Positions 10,101-19,690 of a stretch of 64,000 nt of DNA are shown one piece after another (the stretch's first letter is position 1; each line of letters starts with the position of its first letter). Source of the DNA: an uncultured Myxococcales bacterium (lineage in GTDB: Bacteria > Myxococcota_A > UBA9042); assembly GCA_903896545.1 (NCBI GenBank), contig CAITYF010000056.1:1-64000 (forward strand), given 5' to 3'. Made by a program: the position numbers and the translations under genes. The notes beneath the pieces are model-generated. The model ran no database searches and was not told the DNA's origin. It saw nothing but the letters and a program-made list of their open reading frames with translations.

Positions 10101-10745
10101 CACCTTGTCGCCCAGCGCCTTACCCTGCTGCAACGACGCCTTGCCCAAGCGGTAGAGCACTTCGTCCATGCGCTTGTAGTTCGGCTGCTGCTGCAGAATC
10201 TTCTCGTACCACGTCAGCGACTGCTGGTAGTTCTCCACCGGCGGCACGGGACGCGGCCCGCGGTGCGCTTCCGGGAGTTTGTCCCACGATTCGAGCGCCT
10301 TGCTGTAGTCGGCCATCGACACCAGGTAGTTGTAGTGGCTGATTTCCCAGTACGACTCCGCCAAACGGAAGTACAGGTCGGCGACGTTGTCCTGACGCGG
10401 ATTGCGATCGATCATGTCATTGATCGTCTTGATCATTTTCTGCAGCGACTCGATCTTTTGGCGCTGCAGCTCGCGCTCCTTCGCCGTGAAGCCCAACGAC
10501 TCCATGCGCTCGTAGTCGAACTCGCCTTTCTTCAGCGAATCGTCCTCGGCCTTCTTTTTGGCCTGCTCCGGCGTCGGCTTCTCCTCTTCAATGAGCGCCT
10601 TCTTCTTCTCGACCTTCTTGCTGGCCGCGCCCGCCTCGGCTTCCAGCTGGCTTTCCTCTTCCTGCGCGAGCGCAAACGGCGCGGCGAACGCAAAAGCGGT
10701 CAAGACGGCCGTGTACCGCAGGACTTTTTTCTCAAGATTCAACAT
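7197..10745 (-). CDS. Large periplasmic TPR protein (AgmU/GltD-like candidate)
   Basis: 1182 aa with signal peptide (AFAFAAPFALAQ) and many TPR-like repeats. Confidence 0.8.
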   Translation of the reverse strand: MLNLEKKVLRYTAVLTAFAFAAPFALAQEEESQLEAEAGAASKKVEKKKALIEEEKPTPEQAKKKAEDDSLKKGEFDYERMESLGFTAKERELQRQKIESLQKMIKTINDMIDRNPRQDNVADLYFRLAESYWEISHYNYLVSMADYSKALESWDKLPEAHRGPRPVPPVENYQQSLTWYEKILQQQPNYKRMDEVLYRLGKASLQQGKALGDKVLSNKGVQYLNKLVQNFQQSKYIAQTHLALAEHFFEANNLTLAKMNYEKITQNYKGAPMFNYALYKLGWVYYNLREFRRTIETFQQVVKEIGDDKVGGKIEFRDQALKDLVQAFGELDHGWPEAKDYFAQVEGEKGMWLRLEKLAEIYIATDKDENAIELFHHFIENKPSDKRCVDWHEQIIDVRKKIGNFPDIEKAVRDFLAFTDDRTSPWIAANKGNAESVDKAQKMGETLLLYVANHHHQAAQKIEEESKESTLAKPEYAAAAKDYNEFVRRYPNSKKAYIVNFYYAEILFDQLKDYEGSRQQYKRVIELDTAGEYVEDAALGLLYSVEELMRKTHVCLENGKWVEKATCPSLVPDNVRADDGKGVKVTKVKREPKTEDEIRQSGTPKAAEPLHPLEVDYIKGADTYVNLMEQLKSKGKLGNRGSKVPEIMYLAAATYYDRGQYEEATKRFVQVHDFKPESKTAEIAVKTLIDIYARQKNWVAIEEWSRKMLVRKGRIVLETADLRKYIVVAVGEQARELAEKKDYENAHAKYDTVIREFRKDEPELAASAMYNKAVLYEDQKEDIKAIKEYEAVIKDFPKAKIAPEAMFAIGLVYEQMTQFRDAADAFLNMAKLRDNADAAQALINAGAILNALQNYKESAAAYDKFIGVASSLKPEGKDAARATELKTSIPDAEMEKAHVLEKLGADGAKLAAAQYGVVEKKYGAARPDLAVESLGRRVEALRLDNPAKNRKDVVKTADAAVKAFAAKDGAKGRAPFYYGQAVFHKAEYDFDDFDVVTLKTVKKMSQLGGVLQKKAELLKKAEKGYHEVMDATLPTNGRSWAAASAFRIGLLYFKFKEDLFNAPIPPEVKANPDLEDKYRQEIEKLAVPIEEQALAGLNFAITLAHNAGVYNKWSKEAGDYAARVNPNAFPTIEKDPNLPKAITAVKSDKATDAATSAAFVTSVRRGKLTASYKPKAEAPAAK

Positions 10746-10826
10746 CTGGTAACCTCTAGAGATTGCCGCGCTGATGGGCAGCCACAGGGCATCCGTGTGG
10801 TGCGCGCGAGGGTGGGCGGGAGCCGA

Positions 10827-12752
10827 CTAGCGGTCCATCGCCGAGCACTGCTCTTTCACAAACGCGCGATACGCGCCGATTTCATCCTTCCAGAACTCGC
10901 CTTCGAACGGCCACACCATCGCGTCAGAACCGGCGATCGCCAGATTGCCCTGCGTCGCGACGCTCTGATCCGCCGTGGTCGACTCGCCCGCGATCTTCTT
11001 TTCAATCACGACGAGCTTCAGTTCTTCCAAGTCGACGCGCAGCTGGTCCAGTTTGTCCTGATACGTGCCGATTTCCTTCTCCGTCTGACGCAGCGTCTTT
11101 TGGATGACGACACCCGCTTCCGAGATGCGCTCGTTCTTCAGCTGCCCCAGACGCGCCAGCAGGTCCTGGCCAAAGGCGCCCAGCGGCGTCAGGTTGGCCT
11201 TGATCAGCGCCTCTTCCTTGTCGATCTGCTGGATCGTCTTGTAAAGGTTGAAGAACTCAACGTTGCTCAGCACCGGCGACTGTAGCTTGCGCGGCAGGCT
11301 GTTGGCCGACTTCTTGTTCACGGACTCCAAGAACGACGAATAGAAGTCCTCCGGACGCTTGTTCTTCTTCAGGAAGTCACGCAGCGGCGGCGCCAGCACG
11401 AGCACTTCCTGAGCGAACATATTCATCGCGGCTTCGGCGTGTTCTGCCTGGCACAGGTTCACGAACGACGTGGCTTCCAACACCCACAGCTCCGGGTAGA
11501 ACTGGTGCGAGAACAGCGGCGAGTGCAGCGCGTGGAACGTGCCGAGCGCGCGCGACGTGTCGTTCTTCAGGAAGTAGGTCCAACCCGCTTCGTAGAACGC
11601 CGACGCCAGCTTCGGCGAGTTCTTGCTGATCTTCTTGTAGTAGTAGATCGCCGCGTCGAACTGCTCGAATTCGTAGGCAAGTCGCGCAAGCGCGAGGTAG
11701 GACAGATCGACGACCGGCTGGCCGGCCGAACCCTGCGCTTCACCGGCGACGACCGCCTGCTGGAACGCTTGGCTCGCGGCTTTGACCATTTCCGCCTTGC
11801 CGATCGACTCGTCTTCAAACGCGATCAGGCCCAGCAGGTACTGCGCGCGACCGTAGTCGTCCGCCTTCGCGGCGACCTTCTCCAGGTACGGCTTGGAATC
11901 CGCCGACAGACCGAAGTCATGCAGGAACTCGCCGACGAAGTAGTTGAAGCTGCTCTGGAATTTCTCATCCGAACCCGCAACGTTGAACTTGGTCAGGTCT
12001 TCCAACTCCGGCGGACGGTAGTTGATCTTGCGGCGCAGGTCGCGCAGCTGCTCAAACGCTTGCGTGAAGAACATCTTGTCCGAACCTGCGCGGACGACTT
12101 CCAACAGCAAGTTGGCCGCCGACTGCATCAGCCCGGCGCGGGCGAGCGCGTTGGCAATGCCGTACTTGGCGACGTACACCTCGTTGGAGTCCGGCGGGAA
12201 CGGCACGCCGCCCGGACCGTCTTCGATGAACTTGTTGAACACCTGAATCGCTTTGACGAACTCGCCGCTGTTGGCGTAGTCCTGACCGGTCTTCAGCACC
12301 TTCGACGCGAACGCCTTGCGGACGGCATCCTGACGCCGACGCTCTTCCTCAGCCAGCCGAACAGCCTCTTCCTTGATCTGCGCTTCCTCGGCCGCCTGCT
12401 CAGCCGCCGAAAGTTCGCGCTTCTCTTTTTCCTTCGCCTTGCCCGCCGCCGTCGTCGGCGCCGCATCCGCCTTGCCGTTTTGCAGCATCGCGCGAATGAC
12501 CTTCTCGGACACGCCTTTCTTCTTCAGATCGACGATGTCCGACGGCTTCAAGTTGAACGCCGCGCCGTCCTTCTGGATCTTCTTGATGATTTGCTCATCC
12601 GGAATATCCAAGCCAACCAGCGTGACCACGTCTTGCACCGTGATGGCAAACGCGTGGGCGGCCGGCAAAAGCAGCGCGATCGTGGTCGTACCGGTCACCA
12701 CCAAGCGGCGAACAGTGCGGTTCTGGAACATGGACTGGGCGAGTGGCTTCAC
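10827..12752 (-). CDS. Periplasmic TPR-type protein (GltC-like candidate)
   Basis: 641 aa; signal peptide ..VVTGTTTIALLLPAAHAFA; TPR-like helices; next to the two beta-barrel genes. Confidence 0.75.
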   Translation of the reverse strand: MKPLAQSMFQNRTVRRLVVTGTTTIALLLPAAHAFAITVQDVVTLVGLDIPDEQIIKKIQKDGAAFNLKPSDIVDLKKKGVSEKVIRAMLQNGKADAAPTTAAGKAKEKEKRELSAAEQAAEEAQIKEEAVRLAEEERRRQDAVRKAFASKVLKTGQDYANSGEFVKAIQVFNKFIEDGPGGVPFPPDSNEVYVAKYGIANALARAGLMQSAANLLLEVVRAGSDKMFFTQAFEQLRDLRRKINYRPPELEDLTKFNVAGSDEKFQSSFNYFVGEFLHDFGLSADSKPYLEKVAAKADDYGRAQYLLGLIAFEDESIGKAEMVKAASQAFQQAVVAGEAQGSAGQPVVDLSYLALARLAYEFEQFDAAIYYYKKISKNSPKLASAFYEAGWTYFLKNDTSRALGTFHALHSPLFSHQFYPELWVLEATSFVNLCQAEHAEAAMNMFAQEVLVLAPPLRDFLKKNKRPEDFYSSFLESVNKKSANSLPRKLQSPVLSNVEFFNLYKTIQQIDKEEALIKANLTPLGAFGQDLLARLGQLKNERISEAGVVIQKTLRQTEKEIGTYQDKLDQLRVDLEELKLVVIEKKIAGESTTADQSVATQGNLAIAGSDAMVWPFEGEFWKDEIGAYRAFVKEQCSAMDR

Positions 12753-12830
12753 GGCTCGGCTCCCTTTGCGTTGGCTGTCGCGAGGTGGACAGCTTCAGAA
12801 TCGTTGCGACGTTGCGTCGAGAAGATCGGT

Positions 12831-13754
12831 TTACTGCAGACCAGAGGTGAACCAGGTCAGCGAAATGGTCGCCGCCATCGGGTGCGACACACCGCCGGCG
12901 CCTGCGTGCGTTGCCGAACCGAACAGATCGCGCAGCTTCGGGTAGAACAGCTGGTTGTAGTCGATGCCCAGCGCGAGGCGCTCGGACACATACATCTGCA
13001 GGGTCGCGCCCACGCTACCTGCCGGGTCCGGCGCGTAGGTCGGGTGCAGCTCTTGGCCCTGATCGACGATTTTCGTCATCACGGCGCCGACGCCGAAGTT
13101 CAACGACAGGTCGAATTCCATCAAGCGCGTGGTGAAGAAGCCGAACTTGCCGTGCAAGAGGTTCCAGTCGACGCCCGCGAGCGCGAAGCCTTCCAGCGTT
13201 TGCGGCAGACGCACTTCCAAGCCAGGACCGTCGGGACGCGACAACGTGAGGCTGTTCTGCAGCGAAGTCTGCTGCGGCAGCGTGTAGTTCGCGCGGATGT
13301 GAAGCGCCAAGTCCTCAGAGAAGAAGTACTGGTAGCCGACGCCCATCGCCACGTACGCAAAGAAGTCGTCGTTCGGCACGACGCCTGCGTTGATGGACAG
13401 GCCGTGACGCCCTTCCTTCAAGATCGCGCGCTTCTGAATGACGCGGATCTCACGGCGCGCGGCCCAGTCCAAGCGGCTGCCCGGCGGAACGCTGTCGTCG
13501 TAGATGCCATAGGCACTTTCCGCGGCGCCGCCCACTTCGGGGACGGCCTCCTTGGTAGGCACCGCCTCCGCAGGGGCAGCTTCAGCCGGTTTGGCATCCG
13601 CGGGAGCGGCTTCAGCCGGCGCGGCTTCAACAGCCGGAGCGGGGTCAGCAGCCGGTGGATCAGAAGCGAATGCAGGCGCGGCAGTCGCAACTAGCGCGCA
13701 CGACGCGGCCAGAAGCGGGGACTGCCAGGACTTGAGAATCAGCGGGAGGCGCAT
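12831..13754 (-). CDS. Outer-membrane beta-barrel protein (GltA/GltB-like candidate)
   Basis: Start MRLPLILKSWQSPLLAASCALVATAAPAFA; Ala/Pro-rich linker; RREIRVIQKRAILKEGRHGLSINAGVVPNDDFFAYV followed by amphipathic strands. Confidence 0.75.
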   Translation of the reverse strand: MRLPLILKSWQSPLLAASCALVATAAPAFASDPPAADPAPAVEAAPAEAAPADAKPAEAAPAEAVPTKEAVPEVGGAAESAYGIYDDSVPPGSRLDWAARREIRVIQKRAILKEGRHGLSINAGVVPNDDFFAYVAMGVGYQYFFSEDLALHIRANYTLPQQTSLQNSLTLSRPDGPGLEVRLPQTLEGFALAGVDWNLLHGKFGFFTTRLMEFDLSLNFGVGAVMTKIVDQGQELHPTYAPDPAGSVGATLQMYVSERLALGIDYNQLFYPKLRDLFGSATHAGAGGVSHPMAATISLTWFTSGLQ

Positions 13755-13814
13755 CAGGACCTCTATCAGACAGGGTGCAAACGGGACGACGTGCGGTGGT
13801 TGCCGCAACGCCAA

Positions 13815-14609
13815 CTACTTCGTCAGGAACGCCAAGCCGAGCGTGAACTCGACGGGAGCCAGGAACGGCTTGCCTTGGTCGGGGAAATACAGGAACTGCC
13901 GGTAGTCCCAACGGACGTTCAGCCAGCGGGTCAGGTAGAAACGCATCGTCGCGCCCCAGTGACCGCCCACCTTGACCTTGGACTCGGGCACCGAGTCGCC
14001 ATCCGCGGACGTGTCGATGTTGGCACCAATGATGCCAACGCCGCCGACGAAGCCCAGATCGAAGTTCGAGAGCTTCGACGCGAAGATGCCGATCTTGCCG
14101 TGCAGCGGTGCCCACGCGAGGTCGACCGAGCTCAGCCATTTCATCTGCGGAACTTTCTTGGCGCCCTTGGTCAAGTCGGTTGGACCGTTCTTGCCGCCAG
14201 GTACCGCGATGAGGAACGCCTGCAGGTCGCTATTGCCGTTCAGCAGGTAGGAGAAGCCGCCTTCAACCGACAGCGTGTCCGTCAGGAAGTAGCCCAGCCG
14301 ACCGCCGACCGCCTTGGGAAAGTAGAACGAATCGTTGGGCACCACGCCGAAGTGCAGGGCGGCTTCAAAGCCACCTTTGCGCTCGTACATGGGATTCTGC
14401 AACGACGTCACTTTCTGCTCAGCGTTCCAGTACTTGTCGAGTTCGCCGTCAATCGGCTGACTGCCGTTGTAGGTCGGATCGCCCTTGACGTCTTCCGCCA
14501 GAGCGCTCCGCGGCGCGATCGCGGCCATCGCCAGCGCGGCGAGGCACAGGCCAAGCTTTCCGAGAACGCGGTGCTGCGCTCCTGCAAGCTGGCTGAGATT
14601 GAGGTTCAT
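13815..14609 (-). CDS. Outer-membrane beta-barrel protein (GltA/GltB-like candidate)
   Basis: Signal peptide; YERKGGFEAALHFGVVPNDSFYFPKAVGGRLGYFLTDTLSVEGGFSYLL; ends with an aromatic-rich beta strand. Confidence 0.75.
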   Translation of the reverse strand: MNLNLSQLAGAQHRVLGKLGLCLAALAMAAIAPRSALAEDVKGDPTYNGSQPIDGELDKYWNAEQKVTSLQNPMYERKGGFEAALHFGVVPNDSFYFPKAVGGRLGYFLTDTLSVEGGFSYLLNGNSDLQAFLIAVPGGKNGPTDLTKGAKKVPQMKWLSSVDLAWAPLHGKIGIFASKLSNFDLGFVGGVGIIGANIDTSADGDSVPESKVKVGGHWGATMRFYLTRWLNVRWDYRQFLYFPDQGKPFLAPVEFTLGLAFLTK

Positions 14610-14698
14610 CTTCTCCTCCATCCTATCTTTCCCAAACGAACGTTCCAGACACTGTCGTCTCGCGATCGACCAGGCCACGCGGCCGGTATCGCCTTGAA

Positions 14699-16675
14699 TT
14701 ACGGCTTGTTCGCGATCGCTTCAGCGCACTTCTGGCCGGCCGTGCACGCGCCATTGCGGCAGGTGCCGGTCGCGCCGCCCGACGCGCAGGGCTCGCCGTT
14801 GGGGGCCTGAATCGTCACGCAAACGCCGCCTTCCCCGCAGTGATTGGCGCCGCAGCTGTCCGCGCCACCGCAGTCAGCGTCCGCCGCGCACGGGATGCGC
14901 ACCATGACGCGGCGATCCTCTTGGCCGTTGACCGTGAAGCGCCACGACTGCGGGTCCAGATCGTGGACGGCTGGGTCGAGGCTGGCGAACTTGCTGTCGG
15001 TGAACACGAAGTCGCCGTCGATAGCGCGAATCGCGCCTTTGGGGAATTCCGATTCCGTGTTGATCGAAGCCCACTTGTAGCCGACTCGCCACGTGCCCGA
15101 CAGGCCGTTGCGGACGCGGTTGACGGCGCGCGCGAGCGCATCCGAGAACTCCTGCGACGACGACTTGTTGAAGTTCTCCGAGTTGATGAACTGGTACGTG
15201 CCATCGGTGCGGCAAGCCATTTCCATCATGCGCGGATCCGGTTCCTTGTAGCCCGGCGCCTGGAACTGCACGAAGTGCACGTGAATCGGATACGGTTGCG
15301 CGGTGCCGTCACCCTTGGTGAACTTGGCCATCCGAATCAGCGTATCCTTCCACTTCGCGTCCGCCGTCGAGCACTTCACGCGGCACTTGCCGTTGGTCGG
15401 ATCCTTGAGCGAGACGTAGCTGAACTCGTCGCTGTCGACGCAGGTGTCGGGGCCGTCGGTCACGACGACGATGTGCATCGCACCGAGCGGACCGAACGAG
15501 CCGTCCGGGCAGTTCGCGCCGCCGTTGGCGAGGAACTGGAACGCGTTGTCGACCGTTTTCCACAGTGAAGCGCGGCCCGTGGCGCCGTTGCGGCGCAGAT
15601 CCAGGCCGTTCTCCAGGTCCTTGCGCTGCGCGGTGCTCGAACCGAAAGCGAGGCATTCGGCGTTGGCGAGCGCGACGTTGTAGCTGTCGTTGGTCTGCGT
15701 GGGCTCCTGAATGCAAGAGCCCGGCGCGGGGCAACTTGACTCCACTTCAGGGCGGCACGCCGCGTTCTCAAAAGCCGGGTCAAAGCCCGGATCGCCGTTG
15801 CCGGTGCAGTAGAAGGAGTCCGACGACGCGATCTTCGGGCCGTTTTCGTCAAACACGTAACCGACGACGCGGTCCTTGGTGTTCAAGGCTTCGACAAAGT
15901 TCAGCGCGGTGTTGAAGCGCAGGCTGCTCCAGTCCGACGCCAAACCGGTCAGGTCCGTGCCTGCCTTGTAATAGCCCTCCGCCTCTTCTTTCAGCAGATC
16001 CTTGTCAACGTTGCCCTTCATCGAGCCGGAGTTGTCGAGAATCAGCGCCAAGTTGATGCGCGTCGCTTCATCCTGATTCGGATTGCAGCGATCGGCGATG
16101 TTCTTGTAGACCACCTGCGACGCGTCGATGGTCTGCGGCGCGGAACCACACGGCGACAGATCGGTCTGCGCACCGACGCAGCGCGCCGAGAACTGGAAGT
16201 TGCCGACCGACACCGTCGCGGGCACGTCCGTGCGCACGCGGGTCAGATTGATCAGCTCGCCTTCCTTGATCGAGTTGTCCTTGTCATCCGGGCAAGCTGG
16301 CTTGTTCAAGCTCGACGACATGAAATTCGCCGTGACTTCCAAGCCATTGGCCTCCGCCGGACCCGGTTCTGGCGGCAGGAGCGGATCCGACGCGTCGAGC
16401 GGCGCGCCGCACACGCGACCAATCACGTGCCCATTCGCGTCGATCTTGGCCGGGAAGGCCGTCACGGCTTCGATGGCGTAAAACTTGCGATCGGGCAGCG
16501 TGAACTTCGCCGTCGAGTCGCAGGAAGAAAGGCCACCAGTAATCGACCAGACGCTCGCCACGCTCAACGCGCTGGCGACGGTCGGCAACCACAAGGTCGC
16601 GAGCGATCGGCGCTGCACTTTCGGCTGGTTGGAGTCGGAGGAGGCTCGGGTGTTGCGGTCCAGATTCATCGACAT
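14699..16675 (-). CDS. VWA-domain, Cys-rich outer-membrane lipoprotein (CglB-like candidate)
   Basis: 658 aa; lipobox-like GGLSSC; MIDAS motif ALILDNSGSM; HIVVVTDGPDTC; many Cys. Confidence 0.8.
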   Translation of the reverse strand: MSMNLDRNTRASSDSNQPKVQRRSLATLWLPTVASALSVASVWSITGGLSSCDSTAKFTLPDRKFYAIEAVTAFPAKIDANGHVIGRVCGAPLDASDPLLPPEPGPAEANGLEVTANFMSSSLNKPACPDDKDNSIKEGELINLTRVRTDVPATVSVGNFQFSARCVGAQTDLSPCGSAPQTIDASQVVYKNIADRCNPNQDEATRINLALILDNSGSMKGNVDKDLLKEEAEGYYKAGTDLTGLASDWSSLRFNTALNFVEALNTKDRVVGYVFDENGPKIASSDSFYCTGNGDPGFDPAFENAACRPEVESSCPAPGSCIQEPTQTNDSYNVALANAECLAFGSSTAQRKDLENGLDLRRNGATGRASLWKTVDNAFQFLANGGANCPDGSFGPLGAMHIVVVTDGPDTCVDSDEFSYVSLKDPTNGKCRVKCSTADAKWKDTLIRMAKFTKGDGTAQPYPIHVHFVQFQAPGYKEPDPRMMEMACRTDGTYQFINSENFNKSSSQEFSDALARAVNRVRNGLSGTWRVGYKWASINTESEFPKGAIRAIDGDFVFTDSKFASLDPAVHDLDPQSWRFTVNGQEDRRVMVRIPCAADADCGGADSCGANHCGEGGVCVTIQAPNGEPCASGGATGTCRNGACTAGQKCAEAIANKP

Positions 16676-16948
16676 GACGCTCCTGAGGAACAGCGCGAAG
16701 CGGGGTGTACGAGGTCCTCGGGCTGTTTTGGGCCCAGAACAGAGTCACCCTCGCAACGCGGGCGTGCCCGGAAAACCGTTGCGGCATCGCGCGTTGGCTG
16801 CATCGAGGGACAAAATCCCCCTTCAGCAGGGCGTTGATAGTTCCCCGCCTCGGCCCGCTAGTCAAGTCCAGTATCACGTTAGCTTGTGTGTGTTACGCCG
16901 CTGTTGCTTGCAGAACGGGTTGCGTCGGGTGGCCGGGGCATTTGCAAG

Positions 16949-16977
16949 TTGACGCGTTGCGGCAAGAACCCTACAGT
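16949..16977 (+). promoter_or_regulatory. sigma70-like promoter
   Basis: TTGACG-N17-TACAGT about 90 bp upstream of the 17068 CDS. Confidence 0.4.
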
Positions 16978-17067
16978 CAAAGGTTGGTGTGCGTATAGGT
17001 AACCCGCCTTTCGCTCCCCGGTTGGTCCTGCCGAATCAGGATCCACGCGAACTGAGGACTTGCTGCC

Positions 17068-19470
17068 ATGCTCTCACATACCCCGCCTCGAACCGCCGTC
17101 GTGCTGCCTTTTGCCCAATGGACGGCGCTTTTCACGACAGCGATCGCGATCGCCGCGTGCAGCAACACGACCACCGGAACCGGCAACACGAACCAGAACA
17201 CCGGCGCGATCCAGTGCATCATCAACAGCAATCTGGACTGCAGCGCGATCGCCAAAGTTTTTGATGTCAGCACGAACACGAGTGTCTCCAACGGCAGCAC
17301 GATTTCCGTCCAGGTCGGCGGCGCAGCGACCGGAACTGCGGGCGACGACACCGAATTCTCGATCACGAACGCCGGTTCATCGACCGCGGCCGCTGAGTTG
17401 CGCATCGCGAAGATGGAGCTGCAGTACGAGCCCGCGAGTCCGGACGAAGACAAGTCGACCGGCGATCTGGCGTTCACGTGCTGGGACTCGGAAAAGAAGG
17501 AAGGCTGCGACAAGCACGCGTTCAAGGCGGTCGTTCCGTCCGGCTTTGAAGACGGGACCGCGCGGGTGACCTCGGAGCGTTTCTTCATTCGCTTCAAGAA
17601 GTTCGATGGCAACGATCGCAAGGCGAAGCTGAAGATCACGTTCGTGAACGACCTCGGCCTGAACTCGAAGTACGCCGGCGTCTATACCGTCAACTTGGCG
17701 ACCAAACTGGGCGTCGCGAAGATCGTCATCGACCCGACGGAAGTCGCGTGGGGCTACGTGAAGCCGGACACGCAGGAAAAGAAGCAGTTCACGATCCGCA
17801 ATCAGGGCGACGGCGTCCTGACGATCAAGTCGTTCCTGTTCACGGCCAGCGCGCCGGTCTTCACGATCGACGAACTGGGCGGCCTGTCCAACATCCCGTC
17901 GTCGTCGAACAAGGTGGACCTGCCGACGCCGCTGTCGATTCCCGTGGGTGGATCGCACGATGTGGGCGTGACGGTCTCGCCAACCGACGACAAGCTCAAG
18001 ACGGCGACGCTGGCGCTCTTCAGCAACGATCCGACCGAGCTGCCCATTGGTACGCAGGTGCCGATCAAGGCGAATTCGGAAGTGCCCTGCCTGAAGATGA
18101 ACCCGACGACGCTGAATTTTGGCGGCGTGCTGGCAGCCGGCGGAGAAGACACCAAAAACGTTACGGTCACGAGCTGCGGCGGCACGGAACTCTGCTTGAA
18201 CGGCTTTGACTTCGCGGACGGAACGGCCTCACCGGGTGAGTTCGTCATGGACTTCACCGCGATGAAGACCGTGTGCCCCGCGATCGACGCCGCGACGGGT
18301 CCGACGAAGGATACGCCGTGCTGCCTTGGTGCGGGCGGCAAGAACACGACCTTCACGGTGAAGTACACGCCGGGCGACGTCAGCCCAGCCGATCCGAACA
18401 ATCCGGGTCAGCAGCTGGCCGATACCGTCAACATCCAGGTCAGCTCCAACGCGTTTGCCAACCCGCCGCCGTCAGTCGCCGTCTCCGGCACGGGCGTGTT
18501 GCAGACCTGCCCGATCGCGAAGATCGACGTCACCGAAGGCGACGAAGTCGTGCCGCAGACGACCTTGCACTTGAAGGGCGACGGCTCCAAGGGCACCGGC
18601 GGTCAGGCGATCAAGAAGTACAAGTGGAGCGCGAAGCAGCCGCCAGGCTCGAACAAGGGCTTCCAGCCGAGCAGCACCTTCCCGAATCCGACCTTCGTGC
18701 CGGACGCCGCGGGCGAGTACGAGTTCTGCTTGGAAGTGACCGACGCCAACGATGTGAAGTCGTGCTCGCTGACGTGCCAGAAAGTGCTCGTCGTGCCGAA
18801 CAACGCGGTGCACGTGGAACTGCTGTGGGACACGCCCTCGGACCCGGATCAGACGGACGTCGGCCCGGCCGCGGGCGCGGACATGGACTTGCACTTTGCC
18901 AATTACTTGGCGTCGGGTCCGGACCTGGACTGCGACGGCACGGGCGACCCGTGGTTCAACAACCCGTTTGACTGCTTCTGGTTCAACAACTCGCCCGAAT
19001 GGGGCTCGGCCAACAAGGCGATCAAAGACGATCCGACCTTGGACCTGGACGACACCGACGGCGCCGGTCCTGAGAACTTGAACCTGGAGCACCCGGAGGG
19101 CACGCCGGATCTGACGCGTTGGTACGCGATCGGCGTCCACTACTGGAACGACCACGGTTACGGCGTTTCGTTCACGACGATCACGGTCTACCTGTTTGGC
19201 GCGGTTGCGCTGAAGATCGACAAGATCTCCATGAACCCGCTGGACATGTGGTACGTCGGCAAGCTGAACTGGCCGAACCAGCTGACGGGCACGAGCACGC
19301 CGCCGTTGACGGTCTGCTATCAGACGCCGGGAAGCAAGCCGGGCGACGTCTGTACGGGCACCGCCAAGATGTGGCAGCCCAAGGGCGAGTGGTGCCTCAC
19401 GCCGTGTTACGTGAACCCGACGTTTGCCGCGACAACGGGCGGCGCAACGCCGACCAACTGCAAATTCTAA
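17068..19470 (+). CDS. Choice-of-anchor D / PKD-domain lipoprotein
   Basis: 800 aa; FTTAIAIAACSNTTTG lipobox; VAWGYVKPDTQEKKQFTIRNQGDGVL; C-terminal GADMDLHFANY..DCFWFN..DDTDGAGPENLNL. Confidence 0.85.
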   Translation: MLSHTPPRTAVVLPFAQWTALFTTAIAIAACSNTTTGTGNTNQNTGAIQCIINSNLDCSAIAKVFDVSTNTSVSNGSTISVQVGGAATGTAGDDTEFSITNAGSSTAAAELRIAKMELQYEPASPDEDKSTGDLAFTCWDSEKKEGCDKHAFKAVVPSGFEDGTARVTSERFFIRFKKFDGNDRKAKLKITFVNDLGLNSKYAGVYTVNLATKLGVAKIVIDPTEVAWGYVKPDTQEKKQFTIRNQGDGVLTIKSFLFTASAPVFTIDELGGLSNIPSSSNKVDLPTPLSIPVGGSHDVGVTVSPTDDKLKTATLALFSNDPTELPIGTQVPIKANSEVPCLKMNPTTLNFGGVLAAGGEDTKNVTVTSCGGTELCLNGFDFADGTASPGEFVMDFTAMKTVCPAIDAATGPTKDTPCCLGAGGKNTTFTVKYTPGDVSPADPNNPGQQLADTVNIQVSSNAFANPPPSVAVSGTGVLQTCPIAKIDVTEGDEVVPQTTLHLKGDGSKGTGGQAIKKYKWSAKQPPGSNKGFQPSSTFPNPTFVPDAAGEYEFCLEVTDANDVKSCSLTCQKVLVVPNNAVHVELLWDTPSDPDQTDVGPAAGADMDLHFANYLASGPDLDCDGTGDPWFNNPFDCFWFNNSPEWGSANKAIKDDPTLDLDDTDGAGPENLNLEHPEGTPDLTRWYAIGVHYWNDHGYGVSFTTITVYLFGAVALKIDKISMNPLDMWYVGKLNWPNQLTGTSTPPLTVCYQTPGSKPGDVCTGTAKMWQPKGEWCLTPCYVNPTFAATTGGATPTNCKF

Positions 19471-19477
19471 AGCGCTC

Positions 19478-19537
19478 CCTAAACATGCCTGCCGACGTCG
19501 GAGGTCAAATTCTGTGCACTGGTTGGGCATGTTTAGG
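19478..19537. repeat. Perfect 12-bp inverted repeat CCTAAACATGCC / GGCATGTTTAGG
   Basis: 19478-19489 and 19526-19537, 36-nt loop containing the 10-bp palindrome CCGACGTCGG; starts 7 bp after the stop of the 17068 CDS. Confidence 0.8.
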
Positions 19538-19690
19538 CTACTGGCTGGGTCGCCAGGCTCGCGTCCCTTCGGGCCGACTCGCGGCGACACAAGGTCGTTG
19601 GCTGAGAGTCAATTCAGGATGTATGGTTGCGCCTTGCGCTCCGCGCGGCTGATGGCCAGAACACGCGGCCAAGGCAAGAGGCGAGATCCG

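Noticed and set aside
6186-11285. 1699-aa plus-strand ORF
   Set aside because: Antisense to three convincing TPR genes; Arg/Leu/Val-rich composition typical of the complementary frame in high-GC DNA where TTA, CTA and TCA codons are rare; no domain recognisable.
11439-13694. 751-aa plus-strand ORF
   Set aside because: Antisense to the TPR and beta-barrel genes; Arg-rich artefact.
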